Part shown: piece by piece, positions 9,692 to 22,396 of the stretch
Position numbering within the stretch: the first letter of the stretch is position 1
Layout: every line of letters begins with the position of its first letter
NCBI GenBank assembly: GCA_022496805.1
Contig: CM040094.1
Span: forward strand, 6,595,501 to 6,659,500
DNA: 64,000 bases
Reading direction: 5' to 3'
Source of the DNA: Pohlia nutans
Lineage: Eukaryota; Streptophyta; Bryopsida; Bryales; Mniaceae
The notes under the pieces: generated by a model
What the model was told of the DNA's origin: nothing
Seen by the model: the letters and a program-made list of their open reading frames with translations, nothing else
Database searches by the model: none
Made by a program: the position numbers and the translations under genes

Positions 9692-12600
9692 TTAAAGAAA
9701 GTCCATCTTGACGTCCATGACATCTAGTTGTAATATATCAGCTTCACAATTTAAGATCGACCCAACACTGCACGAAACAAATTGTCAAATATAAGAGACA
9801 TTGCTAAAAATACCGAAGAATGACACAGCAGACTGCAAAATAATGCTGAAACAGATTATACTCAACGCCCAATGTATGTAGAGAAAATAGAGAATAGTGA
9901 AACAGGAACAATACAATTTTCACAAAAAAGAAAATACCAAGAAATTGATGTTCCTTGTTACTGTCTTTTTACTTGGGCATTTAAAGAAACTTACAACAAA
10001 GCAGATATTCACTTACTTAGGATACGTGCGACCAAGATCTCCATGAACGAACTCCTTGATGTAAGTGCCTGCCTGTTAACAAACCGACGTAGAGAACGTA
10101 AGAAAACAAGATACGGCAGCAGCTTCAAGTTTCAGGATGATAACAATCACAACTATGCACCCTCCCAAACTATTGTAGCGACCAGGTTTTCAGAACGATC
10201 CAACATGTTCAAGAATACTGATGCCAACGCATGTAGTTATATTCATAGAAGCCACACTTGAATCTATCGAACCATGAACATCTAAGAGTACATCACAAGT
10301 AATCAGGATGGTTAATAATCCAAACAACTACAGCACATAAAAAGGATGAGGTAAAATACCTGAGTACAGAGAAACAAGAGGAAGTAATTTGGACTGTCTT
10401 TAATCTCTTCGCACCTCATCCTGCACAGAACGTGGTACTGTTAACAAATACTCACCACAGCATTGCAGTCCGTTATAGTTACTGCTACCATCAAGCAGTG
10501 CGGCCCGAAAGAAACTAAACGAAAGAGTTAGCACCAACCTCTTCAGAACCCTTCCTTGAAACGTACTAGTCCTAAGAGTAACTACACAACAGAACAATCA
10601 AGAAACAATACTTCGCCGAAAAGAAGCTATACCCGCAGGAATTTCTATTTACATCTAGGGATTGAACCAAGATACGACAATACAGCAGGAGCCAACATGA
10701 TCGTACTATGACTATTATGGCCTCCAAAAAAACTCAAAAAGCCCATGCGAAGAGGGAAGACTGAGAACCAGTGGATGGTGCGTGGCCGAATGAGGGGACT
10801 TCGCCTGTGCAGCACCCTTACTGGTGTCTTTTGTTGCAATTCCTGTCAATTCACCCTAACATGTCAGGTCACCAACCAAAATTCTAAAACATAAAGTATT
10901 ATCCTCTCCACTGATGCCAGCCCTCACATCTAGTACTGATGCAAGGCCAATAGACATAAAAAAATCTCCTACCCATCTGGCCAGGTGCCATGGGTTAGAC
11001 TAGCAACCATTTCAAGCTAGAGCAGATTCCTCAAACACAAGATTAAATGTGATAGAAAATTACCAGTTCTTTCAAACTTGACAGAGCTTCAAAGTCTGCC
11101 TGTGTAACGGGTCTGGAAAGCCAAACAACTGCTGCATACTCTTTCTGCAGCATCAAAAAACTCAATAATATCAAGAACTATTTTGTGCCTAGAAATTGAT
11201 TTAATACTCTTTCAAATGAAGAAATAATAGCAAAAAGAGAATTTTTTGCGTCATAAGGCCAACGATAAAAAAAAAAAAAACGGGTAGTCTCTAGAACAAA
11301 GAAAGCACCTGTTTTTCGGATTCCCCTTCGCGCATGATAGCACATGACTCAACACCAACCTGCCGAAGCTCCCTGACTTTGACCTGCTCTGCCCTCACCC
11401 GTGTCATCACCCGCATCATTAATGAAGTTTTTCTTCTTTATTAATAGATATTATTTTCTTATCAATATGCCATAGATGTCCAAAAGTGGGAGTCGACTAA
11501 AAATCTAAAGTACTAATGCGATAGCAGAACGTGAATTAAATCTTGAGGGAACAGAAACGCATTCGTAATATAAGCACCATTTCGCTGTTACTTTCAGCTC
11601 TAATTACATTCAAGAAGTGACAAAGTGAAGCAAATAATATTTATGGCATTACAAACCCCAGGCCTTGACGTGCTCTGAAGTCATGGATAGAAAGTTAAAA
11701 GATGAAAAGACACTCACCCAGCCTTCCTTCAGACTATTGATTTCTGTTTCAAGTTTAGCCATCTCTGAGGAAGGCGGAATAACGCAAGCATTTGAAATTT
11801 CCACTATAAACGGCCGGCCAGGCCCCAGCATACGAACCTACAACGCAATCACCGGAAACCAAGGTCAGGTTTGTGGTTATTCGGACAAAACCTGAACAAG
11901 GAAAATGTTGTTAACACCTTGTGTCGCCATGTCGAATTCAAGCTTAAACGAGACCACTCGCAAGTTAAAAGAAAGTAACCATATCAATATGCATTAACCT
12001 AATTCTAAATCAATACTCGATTCAGGATTATCAGACGCTTCTGAAGATCACAGAAGATGGGCTTACGTCTATATCTTCTCGACCTGCTGCATGAAACTTA
12101 TAGCTATCACCTTTGTAATGTGGAAATACCACATTCCCAATAACCTCCTGCAACCAATTGCCCAAAATAGCAGTAAGAATGCAAGAAGCATACCAGTAGT
12201 CAGTATAATGTACGTTTTCAAAACGTGCTATTTCAAAATTTACATACCCCAATAGTACCGATTGACATTGAAAAGGGGATTAGAAAAGAAAATTTATCAG
12301 GCGTGCTGGTAATGGGAAAACCATAATTTCCAATATCAACACAAGACCCTAAAGATTATATCCATGAAAAAACACAGGTTCCATTATTACCAGCGCAAGT
12401 GTAATATACATTGTTACATCTCATATTCATTTGTACATGCCAAAGGAATAGCTGTCTTATGGTTGTGAAAATGAGATGCTGTCGTCAGAGACTATAAGTC
12501 TATAGTAAAAAACAGTCTTCTTCTTCTATAAAAAGTATGTATTAAACCGCAAACTTAACTTAAAAAGAAGGATAAAGGTTTTTGCATAAAAGCTCCACTA

Positions 12601-15600
12601 CTGCATTGGTCTAGATAAAAAGTAGAAACCGGCTCACAAGAAAAGCACCTAGGAAAGGTTGAGGGAGAAGAACCTGAACAGAACCTTCTCCCATGCGTTC
12701 ATCATCAATCAGCCAGCGACTTTGACTTACATTTCTTGAGAACTGTCATAACATCCTGAAAGTTATTAGCTAAAAGCCTCAACGAACAGAAGCACAAGAG
12801 AAGAAAAAAATATGAGAATCTCATAGTTATGTAGTAAAATGTACCTTCAAATAGCGACCTCCAACAAACACTGGCATACGATAGCACATTATACTGTGCT
12901 CACAAGGTGTTTTCAACTGCATCGAAACAATAAAATGTCAATGAGCAGTACAATATTAATATAGAAAGGTACGACACCAGCACTTCCAAGCCAAGAAAGA
13001 AAGACAAACCTGGGTAGGTGGAGAAGAGCAGTGGCGTGAAAATTCCTTGGATGTCATTGCTGCAAGAGCCCTTGTGACTGCGGCCACTGACTCTCCTGCC
13101 TCTGCTGCACGCACTGCTGCTATGGCTGCTAGACCAGCTGGAGGAGCCTTTTCTTCATAGCCTGAAATTGGGCTTCAAACAAGTCATAACTTTGAAACAT
13201 TACAGAAAAAACTGGAGCCTTAAAATGACATTCCAATTCAAGCTGTAAAAAATCTAAAACATACGACAAGTTAAAAAGAACTGACCATATCGTCGTCGTT
13301 TTGCATCTCCACCCGTGTGTTTAATGAAACTAAGCTCCGTCAAAGATGTTGAATGCTTGTATAGCAGTGCTATCCGCAACAGAGCATTTGCATCGAACTT
13401 AGCAGCCTACAAAAATTACAAAGTGATAAGACTATTCTCTCCTTTCGTTTTCACAAAAGTCCACAAAAACCATCAGGTTATATAAGTACATCAATTGCAT
13501 CCCTCAGTGAAAGTCTGGTTCTCTATGCGCATGTTGGACCTACATTTAACAAGTCAGTAATTGCGAGTTCTGTTACGTACCAGCCTCGACTCAAGAGGTG
13601 AAATCAACGACCACTTGATTGCCTCTTTCAATGAAACTATGCTATTTGTTTCGAACGGTGGAGCAAACATAGTCTCCGCTGGATATTTCTGTTGCAAGTA
13701 ATACCTGAGCAGCACCAAAGGTACACAAATTTAGCCCTCCACACGGCATCCAACTTGCTGCTCACAAAATTATCGCAAAGATACTTATGCAAATCGATAA
13801 TTTGCCATCTTAGAAACCTACGAAATAGAACGCGCTCTACGTTACTTCAAAGAATGAACCCCATCGATACTTATCAAATCATAAAAAAAAAAAAGAGCGA
13901 GATTAACCCCTAAAGGACCAAGAAGCCCAAATTAGTCTCCATGTTTTTTTTAACAGTTTCGAGTAGGTCCTATTCGGACTTCCTCTTGTTAAAATTTATT
14001 TGTTTTTTAACCAACACATGCAATGATCTTCACTAGATCTAGTGATATAAAATTTGGTCCCATTTGAATGATACCAATTTTCAAATGTTCATAGCACACA
14101 AACTACTTGGGATCAAAAGATTTACTTAGGTTCGATGATTGTATGTTTTACAATATGATCAATTGAATTTGCCATTTTGAAACTGTGAATCCTTGGTCCT
14201 TTGGGGGTTAAGGACGACTTGATTATGCGATAGAAACGTACCAAAGTGAGCGTTCTCGAACAACTGCAATAGCTGGAACCGAAACCTCCAGACAGAATTT
14301 GTCAAAAACATATCCATCCTGTCGAACAACATCTTCAATTTGCTGTAATGCACCATCATCAACAACAAGCATGTGTAAAGCCCCTAGACAAACAACACAG
14401 GGGTCCTTCATGTTCCCTGTTATTGGCTCAGGAGCGTGTTCGCATTCTACATCTGCTGTCGAAGTCTCCGCATTGCCATTGGTTTTTGTCAGTGCTGGAG
14501 GCTTGAGTTCCAAGAGAAGTGATGACGGGCTGGGGATTGATCCAGCAAAATCGACGTTGCGAATGTTCAAGAAGCGAAGAACACATCGTGTACAAACCTG
14601 CAAAACCTCATAGAACAGAAAAGTTATGTCCAGAACACTGATTAACCCCTAAAGGACCAAGGATTCAAGGTTTCAAAATGACAAATTTAATCGATCATAT
14701 TGTGAAAAATACAATTCAGATGGGACCAAATTTTATATCACGGGAATCGATGAAGAACATTTCATGTGTTGGACAAAAAAACAAATAAATTTGAATGAAA
14801 GGAAGTCCACATAGGACCTATTCAAAACTATAAAAAAAACACATCAAATAAGTATCCAGCAGAAGGTCTGCTCACAACTCAGTACACCCAAACCTCCCTA
14901 ATTGCACTCTCTATTAATACAATTCTTTAATAGCATCAAAATCCTAGGAACGTAAAGCTCTCCTTGTATTCGCACTATCTCACCTTCTACAATCATAGGA
15001 GATTACAATACAACGTGATACTGCAGAGTGAATTAAGAGTGAGGTTTTAGAGGTTAGGGTTCAAAGGTTAGGCGAGGGTTTTACAGTTTGCCTCTGTAAT
15101 GTCACAAGTTCATGTCACTCCATATTATCACGGAAATAGGTCTTCGCTATTAGAGTGTACCCTGCCATGCGGTTAAGCTAGGGTTTACAGTTCTCAATTT
15201 AAAATTGCAGATTCTCAATCTTAAATTATACGATTGACTCATTTCCACATTTCAAGAATCCGAAAGTGGACATGTAGAAAATGAAATTATCGGTAAACTT
15301 GAATGCACCATCTGACCTGTATCATTCTTCAGCAACGAAATTCTCAAAGCAGGAACGAAGACAATAAACAGTTTAAGGTTTAGCGTTTAGGGTTTAGGAT
15401 TTAGGAATTCTCAATCTTAAATTAAACAATCGACTCGTGTCCAATTTTCAAGTATTCGAAAGCGGACATCTCCAAAATGTAGAAAATGAACTTGACCATA
15501 GAATTGACTGCACCAGCTGACCTGTGTCATACTCCCTCCGTCCCAAAGTTATTGTCATGTTTGAAAGTCATGTTTAAAAGTGCTTTTATAAGTAGGTCAA

Positions 15601-15953
15601 AAAAAAAAATACTTCCTTGTGGCTAATTTTATTTAGGTTGCAATGAACACATGCAATGTTCTTCAATCATTCTAGTGACATAATTTGGAACCTTTTTTAA
15701 TCATGTTTCTTACAATATGACCTACTTAAAAAGGCACTTTCAAACATGAAAATAACTTTGGGACGGAGGGAGTACTTCAGCTACAAAATTCTCAAAGGAC
15801 AATGCAGGGGAGGTTCAAGCAATTGATTCACACTTCAAGCAAAAAGGTTACGGTCTTCCTCACCCCGATAGACAGAAGGTCGACAACGATCGCAGACGGC
15901 AAAGTTGGCAACAGATTCTGCAGAGAAACGGCCTCCTCTCTGGCTCCTGCCAT
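9692..15953 (-). CDS. PUS10: tRNA pseudouridine synthase PUS10, 15 exons
   Basis: It makes pseudouridine in the T-arm of tRNA. Exons, in transcription order: 15953-15864, 14597-14242, 13704-13581, 13406-13286, 13161-13010, 12916-12845, 12742-12674, 12147-12067, 11837-11718, 11383-11309, 11144-11064, 10842-10769, 10420-10360, 10072-10017, 9767-9692. All introns are GT-AG and the phases join to 535 residues, close to animal PUS10. The N-terminal accessory domain shows two zinc-binding pairs, CTRC (32-35) and CVVC (97-100). The catalytic core has SRNVSQSRWLIDDERMGEGS, then FHAAGREDIDVRMLGPGRPF with the catalytic Asp in GREDID, VRVLHRRSPLIRPR, and TQAGTYIKEFVHGDLGRTYP. It ends in DILQLDVMDVKMDFL. 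Start: MAGAREEAVSLQ precedes the conserved LPSAIVVDLLSIG. Introns 1 and 2 carry MITEs. Confidence 0.95.
13903..14211. mobile_element. TTAA-flanked MITE, GGACCAAG family, copy 3 (PUS10 intron 2)
   Basis: The termini are TTAACCCCTAAAGGACCAAG and CTTGGTCCTTTGGGGGTTAA. It fills more than half of intron 2 (13705-14241), and one end is only about 30 bp from the splice donor. It is 309 bp, longer than its relatives by an internal insertion. It lies in the opposite orientation to copy 1. Confidence 0.9.
14642..14847. mobile_element. TTAA-flanked MITE, GGACCAAG family, copy 4, truncated (PUS10 intron 1)
   Basis: The left end TTAACCCCTAAAGGACCAAG and the family interior (GGGACCAAATTTTATATCAC) are present. 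The match stops near the A-run at about 14830-14847 with no right terminus. Confidence 0.85.
15532..15772. mobile_element. Stowaway MITE (PUS10 intron 1)
   Basis: The inverted termini CTCCCTCCGTCCCAAAGTTA and TAACTTTGGGACGGAGGGAG are the classic Stowaway ends. TA lies at 15530-15531 and 15773-15774. The pairing extends inward through CATGTTTGAAAG and ACTTTTAAA-like sequence. It is 241 bp and sits about 90 bp after the first PUS10 splice donor. Confidence 0.95.
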
Positions 15954-16249
15954 GGCTCTCGCTCGCTCGATCGCCCCTCGTTTGCTCGCACAAAATGAAA
16001 TGCTTCCGATTACTTCGTCAACAAGGATTCGCTTGCTCTCTGCATCGCAAATTCCACACCAGCAACTGCATGTTGAGGTATCAATTCCGGCGTTGTCAAC
16101 GCACGAGAGGAAGCTCATTCGCAAAGGATTTAGGGTTTTGGTTCCTCGAGGCAGATGGATGAGAAAATTTCAATGCAAATGGATGTTTCTCATCTCAAAA
16201 TTCGTCAAATGCATGTTTTATGTCTTGGTCACAGTTAGTGTAAAATAAT

Positions 16250-17105
16250 CTGGTTAATTTCCCAAGCTCAAGCTAATTATCAAGAAGAATCCACCAAAAA
16301 TTCTAATTTTAAAAAATGGTAACTTTGAATGACCCTATTTAAACAAAATAAAAAATTGGATCAACCGGATGTGGTTTTGATGTACTACACTCATGAAGTA
16401 AAAGAAATTTAAAAATCATGTAAAAATTGTAGAGTTATAAAAAAAATTAATTTTTTTTGAGAATCATGTAAAATTGAAGAGTTATAAAAAAATTTCAAAG
16501 AGATTTTTTGTAAAAAATCAAAATTTGTCTCAACTGCTTTTAAAAGATCCAATACATTTGTTTAAAATATTCAGTGACATCATTTTCGTACCAATTTTTG
16601 ATATGAAGTACATTTAGATATCTGTTATTTAAATTTGATTAATTTGAAAAATCAAAAACACTATTTATTTTGTACTACAATGTTTGCAAATGTTGACTTT
16701 AGGCAATTTTTCCACAAAGCAAAAAAAGGTGAAAATTAATTTTTTCAAGTGAAAATTTGGATTTGAATTAAAGCATTTCAATTAAAAATATTTAGAAAAT
16801 TGAACATTTAAAAAAAATTGTACTCATGATTTGTAGTAGACACATAGCTACATCTACTAAAATTATAAAATTGATTTTTTATCTTATTTCTACTACCAAA
16901 ATTGAGTATGACAAATAAATCAAGATTCAATGGTCATAGGCTTGACGTTTACGAGTTAACAGTAGGATGCCGCCCAATACTTTTAATTCACAAGTGACAG
17001 TCACCACAATGGAAGGGTTGTCATGATTTAAAATTCCCTCCTCGACGTTAATGCAAGAGAACAAATTGCCCCTATTTTGTGCATGTAGGGGTCCACCTTA
17101 AAATA
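16250..17105. other. Upstream of PUS10, AT-rich, no gene seen
   Basis: Very AT-rich with many A and T runs. I find no coding signal, RNA gene or inverted repeat I can delimit. The PUS10 promoter should lie in the first part. Confidence 0.5.
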
Positions 17106-17110
17106 CAACC

Positions 17111-17570
17111 CCCTCTTCCAACTCCGTCTCTAAATCCCTCACTGGTCTTGAATGCAGGGCACTATTCATCTACCCCTCTTTTTTCTGAAATTTTCATTTT
17201 GGGCACTGTCGGTGTTTTTCTTGGCAATTTGTTTTTGGTAATTTGGGGCCTGCGGCTCCAAATTACCCTAGGAGAACCTACTTGGAAATATAAAACCATT
17301 AGAATCCGAGGGGGTTGTTTTTTAACGTGGGCCCTGAATCGGACAGAAATAGGGTCACTTTTGTCCCCATTCATTCAAGACCACCTTTTCCAAGGGTTTA
17401 AAATTCTCAAGGGGGTCCTTCTACTCTGATTTGGGGCTACATACTCCAAATTTGCAAAAAAAATCTGCCAAGAAAAAGACTCGAGGATGTCCAAAATGAA
17501 AATTTAAATTTTAGAAAAATGGGGCCCATGAGTGAATAGTGCTTGCATTAAATTCAGAGTCGGGGAAGGG
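17111..17570. mobile_element. Foldback or MITE-like element with long imperfect arms
   Basis: The left arm (CCCTCTTCCAACTCCGTCTC, AATGCAGGGCACTATTCAT, ATTTTCATTTTGGGCA, TTTTTCTTGGCA) pairs with the right arm read on the other strand (CCCTTCCCCGACTCTGAATT, AATGCAAGCACTATTCACT, ATTTTCATTTTGGACA, TTTTTCTTGGCA). The arms are about 170 bp and imperfect. No target-site duplication was identified. Confidence 0.65.
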
Positions 17571-17593
17571 TCGGGAAGGCGGCGACGATCAAG

Positions 17594-17960
17594 ATGGACC
17601 CAACTGAACTGGTGAGCATTGATGTCCTTTCAGTCTTCTACTGGCATTCGCACTCTCGCTAGGGTCTGGCAGAGGAGGAGCATCACAAGCAAGCGCGGAG
17701 GGTTTCATTACATTGAGTGTTTGTGAAGAGCTTGCAAGCATCTGAAGAAGAAGCAAGGATCGATGGGCCGACGGATGCAGGTTACCGAGACGCTGGAGGA
17801 GAAGAAGCAGAGGGCCCTGAACATCATTTTGGACCATGTGAGCGATGAGATTCGCGCGTGGCTGTGTAGCGAGGGCGTCACGGATCCCGCGGTGGCGTGG
17901 AAGATGTTGGAGGATCGGTATGGTCCCGGCTCCGGCCCCAGTACGTCAGGTCGCCCTTAG
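17594..17960 (+). pseudogene. Decayed retrotransposon gag-like fragment (tentative)
   Basis: The region starts ATG with MDPTEL, then shifts frame. The best-preserved piece, 17763-17960, reads ETLEEKKQRALNIILDHVSD, then EIRAWLCSEGVTDPAVAWKM and LEDRYG. The pattern 'AL-I-L-VSDE... V-DPA-AWK-LE-RYG' resembles the Ty1-copia gag (UBN2-type) domain. There is no CCHC knuckle, protease or reverse transcriptase nearby, and no LTRs were found, so it would be an isolated remnant. It is more GC-rich than its surroundings. It could instead be a host gene fragment. Confidence 0.4.
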
Positions 17961-17964
17961 AACA

Positions 17965-19105
17965 ATCCTCAAGGGAGCTCAAGTTCAACTGTAAGCTTAA
18001 TTGTTCAATAGTTGGACCACGAGTATGAGTCTTGCCTATGAACTCGTGGCTATGGTGTTACACCGGATGATTTGAGTCAGAGTGGGTCGTATAATTACTT
18101 GCCATGACGACCGATTGTTTCCTTACACTCAAATTGGTTACCGGTTGTGTATTTTTTATGTTTCAACGGATACTTGAGGCCACTGCTAATAAACATGATG
18201 GTTGCTTCCCTGTGTTGGTGCATTATGTGTATGGATGTGCATGTGAATGGTGTCACTGTTTGATGGTAGCTGAAGCTTCGAAATGCATTTCTGGTTATAC
18301 ACGATGGAGTACCTGACTGATTGTTTTAACATTGAAACACACCATTCTTTAACAGCGTTACGGGGTCTTTTCCAACCCCAAGATTGTCTTCCAATCCCAA
18401 AAACATTTTCTCACATCACCAAGCACTCCTATAGTTGGGCTATTGGCTATTCCTTTCAGAGGTTGTATGCTGCATCGGCACATGGAATTGTGTACTTCAA
18501 CAACTAAAAGCATAATGTACATGCAAATCCTTAATGGTGCAAACTAATAAGCGCTTGCTGATGAAATTTGCAACGGAATTGCTATGCACGATGATAGCCT
18601 TCAGCCTCGGAATTAATTAAATTCGGTTAGCAATTCACCACTTCAAACCATACGCAAGCAAATCTACTGTTGTGGCAATCAAACACATAACGTAAGTTAA
18701 AACGCAACAACTCGCTTCCGAAACCTACAGAAGAGAGTCCGCATTTTCTCCGTCCTTCCTGAGTGTGTCGTATAAAGTAACGACATGACGTGTATCAATG
18801 ATGGAAATTTCTTCCTGACATCCTTCATTACTGCTGAAAATTAATTGAGGGTTCAGCTTCCCATGGTGCGACAAGAGAAACCAACGTCGTCGTGGTCGGA
18901 CAATTCTCGGGGACGAGCTGCTGAAATTAGGGTTTGGCCTCTAGGTTTGGCCTATAGGTTTGGCCCATACTAAATAGGAAGCACATCCTTTCCATTCCTG
19001 CCACGTCCAAAGTTGAGAAGTTCACGTAGGATTTCGCTCTCCCAATGAGCCAAATGTGGAATGCAGTGAAACGCAAATTGAAAGGTCAGCTATATGATTT
19101 GTGTA
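17965..19105. other. Intergenic, no gene seen
   Basis: No supported ORF or RNA gene. A short direct repeat of TAGGTTTGGCC-like units occurs at about 18925-18965. Confidence 0.5.
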
Positions 19106-19109
19106 GTAA

Positions 19110-19535
19110 CTTGTAAATGTGATTCATGGCGAAGAGATGAGTTGAGAACATGGATATGGATGAGTCGATGTTAGACCCAAAAAAAAAGCATGGAAAGCAT
19201 CGGAAGGTGCAAGTGTGGAAAATTCTTATGAGTTATATAGTTTCCAATTTGAATCTTTAAGTACCCAATAGAATACCACCCGATGTAAGTACCAGAATGC
19301 CACTTTTCACTCTCATGTAACATGTGAGTAGTACCATGTAAATGTGATTCGTGACAAAGAGATGAGTCGATGTTCTCAGTGTGGGGCATGGATGAGTCGA
19401 TGTTAAACCCGAAAAAAAGCATGGAAAGCATTGGAAGGTGCAAGGGTGAAAATTTCTTATAAGTCATATAGTTCCCAATTTGAACCATTAACCATTGTCC
19501 ACTTTTCACTCTCATGTAAAAGTGACAGGTTGCTG
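19110..19535. repeat. Direct tandem duplication, about 226-bp period, 2 copies
   Basis: The segment TGTAAATGTGATTC, AGAGATGAGT, GGATGAGTCGATGTTA, AAGCATGGAAAGCAT, GGAAGGTGCAAG and TCATATAGTTCCCAATTTGAA occurs twice, starting at about 19110 and 19336. A minus-strand ORF through both copies is explained by this duplication. Confidence 0.85.
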
Positions 19536-20324
19536 ATGGGATATGGACGTTCTTCTTCATTTGTGACACCCCAATGTTTTCTTAGAAACTAAATGGCAAT
19601 GTAAAATTGACATGTGCAAAAGGTAGAAATATTTTTTTAGTTTTCTAATAAAATCTGGGAGTTCATGTACATGCTTAGGTATCTAAAATTCATTTCACCC
19701 CACAACCCCCCCCCCCCCCCCAAGTTGACTTGGGTAAAAAACACAGACCATCCCTAAGGCACTACCAAAATACTAATAGGCAAACACTAAGAGACAAATA
19801 TTTTTAATACTTTCATGTCAAAAAAGTCATTGTTAACATACTGTCAACAATAATGTTTTAAATAAAGTATGTTAAAAAAATCAAATTCTCAATTTTAAAT
19901 AATTTTTTTGATCATATTTACACAAATACACATTTAAAAGTAATGTATCAACAAGTGGTTTAATTCATGAGTAGAAATGCGCACCTACTTGAGTCAAATC
20001 AACTATTCACTTAATTCAAAGCAGGGTTTAAGTTATCTTGTTTTATAACATTGTTAAGCCTTAGACTTTGCACTCCTACTAAAATTTCTAAGATTCTTTT
20101 TGATGCTCTCTGTTTCGCATCTTAAGTTTGTTTTATTTGTGTGACTCTTACTACATTCCCTGATATAAGTTAATGGCAATTGTCCTTTTTCACTCCATGT
20201 TCCAAGGAATTTACTCTATCACAGAAAAACCAATCAAACAATAGGCGTTGCAGTATCCTACTACTTAAACCTTTGATGCACATGCGTTCACATAGTGGAC
20301 AATGAACATATTGAGATTATTCTC
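19536..20324. other. Intergenic, no gene seen
   Basis: AT-rich DNA with a run of about 16 C near 19706-19722. No gene or delimitable element was found. Confidence 0.5.
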
Positions 20325-20778
20325 TTAACTACATACATGAACAATTTTCATCCATCCAAATTTCTCTTGGTTCTTGTACTAGTTGACTATCATATGTACA
20401 ACATAAATCTTCAAAATAAAATATTGTGATTTTTTTTAAAGGATAAAATTTAATTAAGACCTTAACAATGACTTTTAAAAATAAGTAAAGTCAAATAATG
20501 GAAATCATACCATCTCATAATGCATGTTATTCCAAATTCATTATAATTTATTTTGTTTCTATTTTAGTTAATTTGGAATTATTAATTGAATTTGAAAAGA
20601 AAAGCTTGTAAATTTTAATTACAATTTTTTTATAAAATTGTGATAAATCTAATCATACATATGTGATCTTCACATCAACATTTCCAACTTAGCTTTGTAC
20701 ATCAACTACATTTTCTAATAATATCCATCAAACATATTATAATGGATCTCTAAAATTAGTGTTGAATTGGGAAATTAA
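20325..20778. mobile_element. TTAA-flanked element, 547-bp family, eroded copy
   Basis: The interior matches the elements at 32479-33025 and 35708-36254: TTTCATCCA, TTTCTCTTGG, AATAATGGAAA-CATACCATCTCATA, and the end GTGTTGAATTGGGA. The left terminus is eroded, and the right end now abuts the TTAA that begins the next element. Confidence 0.7.
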
Positions 20779-21675
20779 CCCCTAAATGTCCAACCATTCA
20801 TAACATTCAGTAGTCTTCAAGAAGGGTGCCTTTTTGTTTCATCCACCTTTATTTATAGAGTGACCAGTGATTTGTAATTAAATGGACTATTGAATCAAAT
20901 AAATAATTATAGAGCATTGTTGAATTGTGATTGAGAAGTGCTTTGAATTCTGGTTCACCATGGTTGATTGCTCTTGCTGAATGCCACATGTCCCCATAGC
21001 TACTGATGTGATGAGGAATATCCCACATCATTTCATTGAGGGGATGAAATGATGTGAGATATTCCACATTGTACTGTAGGGGAAAGGCAGTAGTAACAAA
21101 GACTACTGAATGTTATGTTCAGAAAGTGAACGATATACATCAAACACAATTTTCTCATACGTCATAGACTTTTGTAGTGTGGATTTCTTACTATATATTT
21201 TATCGGAAGTTAGCTTCACGTATGTGTGATCCAATTAGAAAGGGGATGATTTGTGAAAAAAATTATGCCTCATTTTATGTTGTAGTGGTTTACCCAAATT
21301 TTTGAAGATTTTAATGTAAAAGTGATCTTGAAAAAGTCAACTCGTAAAATCAAGCAACCAAAAAGTCTTCAAGAATCCCTACACTTAGAGTATTACAATT
21401 CAACCAATCACAAAAAATTTCATGTACTAATTGTCAACATCTTATTTGTAATCAAATTAAATTAAAAAGAATTTTCAATTTTAAGTTTCAAATTTTATAC
21501 AAAAATATTGGTGATAGCAATCACAAACTTAACCACATAGATAGAATCTTAAATTTGTAATGTACAACTTTTATTCATGCATCAAGTGCAAACTATCCTT
21601 TGGGTTGCATTTTATGATGCATTTTTGCTAAACTATTGGCAAACTTGGAGAGGGGTGAGGATGTTTAGGGGTTAA
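20775..21675. mobile_element. TTAA-flanked element, ~575-bp family, with nested insertion
   Basis: It begins TTAACCCCTAAATGTCC and ends ATGTTTAGGGGTTAA. Without the nested element at 20799-21117 it is about 582 bp, matching the copies at 5503-6074 and 21672-22251. Shared interior: CTTATTTGTAAT, GTTAGCTTCACG, TTAGAAAGGGGATGATTTG, ATGCCTCATTTTATGTTGTAG. Confidence 0.8.
20799..21117. mobile_element. Nested MITE with CATAACATTCAGTAGTCTT termini
   Basis: The left terminus CATAACATTCAGTAGTCTT is matched by AAGACTACTGAATGTTATG at the right end. A central hairpin (ATCCCACATCATTTCAT against ATGAAATGATGTGAGAT) lies at about 21016-21065. It interrupts the element at 20775-21675. I could not settle the target-site duplication. 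Confidence 0.8.
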
Positions 21676-22251
21676 CCCTTAATTGCATGAGCGTCCATTC
21701 TTTGGATGATGTAAAAATTTCATCAAAGTTCTCATCAGTGATGCACTTTTTGCAGTGCGGATTTTTTACTAGAGATTTTATAGAAAGTTAGCTTCATGCA
21801 TGTGTGATCTGCTTAGAAAGGGGACAATTTTTGAAATTTATATGCCTCATTTCATGTTGTAGTGATCCACCCAACAATTTGGTAGTAAAAGCACTTCTAA
21901 AAAAAGTTAACTTATAAAATTAAGCAACCAAAAAATCTCCAAAAATCACTAAATTTACAATATTACATATTAACCAATCACAAATTAAATATTTCATCTA
22001 CAAATTGTCATTATCTTATTCGTAATCGAATTACAAAAGAACTTTGAATTTTGAGTTTCAAATTTTGTATCAAAATATTGAGAATAGCAATCCTAGATTT
22101 AACCGTATGTATAGAATCTAAAATTCATCGTGTACGACTTTTATTCATACATCAAGTTCAAAATATCCCTTTTAGTTGCAGTTTATAATGCATCTTTACA
22201 AAACTACCAAATTTGAAGAGGACTTTAGGCATTTAGTGGTTAAAGGGTTAA
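21672..22251. mobile_element. TTAA-flanked element, ~575-bp family, third copy
   Basis: It starts at the same TTAA that ends the previous element (TTAACCCTTAATTGCATGAG) and ends GGCATTTAGTGGTTAAAGGGTTAA. Near the left end is GCGTCCATTCTTTGGATGATG, a subterminal imperfect palindrome shared in position with other TTAA elements here. It lies in the same orientation as its neighbour. Confidence 0.8.
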
Positions 22252-22396
22252 GAATGTTCTATTGAGGAAATGAAAATGACTAAGGTAACTATATATCTAA
22301 AAGCGACCATAGCTCAATCTTCCATAATAAGCAGATTTTGACACCCTACTGCTCATGAGAATGTGCACAATCTGAATATCAAAGTTTAGGGTCGCT

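Noticed and set aside
9872..10261. 129-codon plus-strand ORF
   Set aside because: It lies antisense over PUS10 exons and introns; conservation of PUS10 on the other strand explains it.
19171..19569. 132-codon minus-strand ORF
   Set aside because: It repeats its own peptide because it spans a 226-bp tandem duplication. No homology was recognised.
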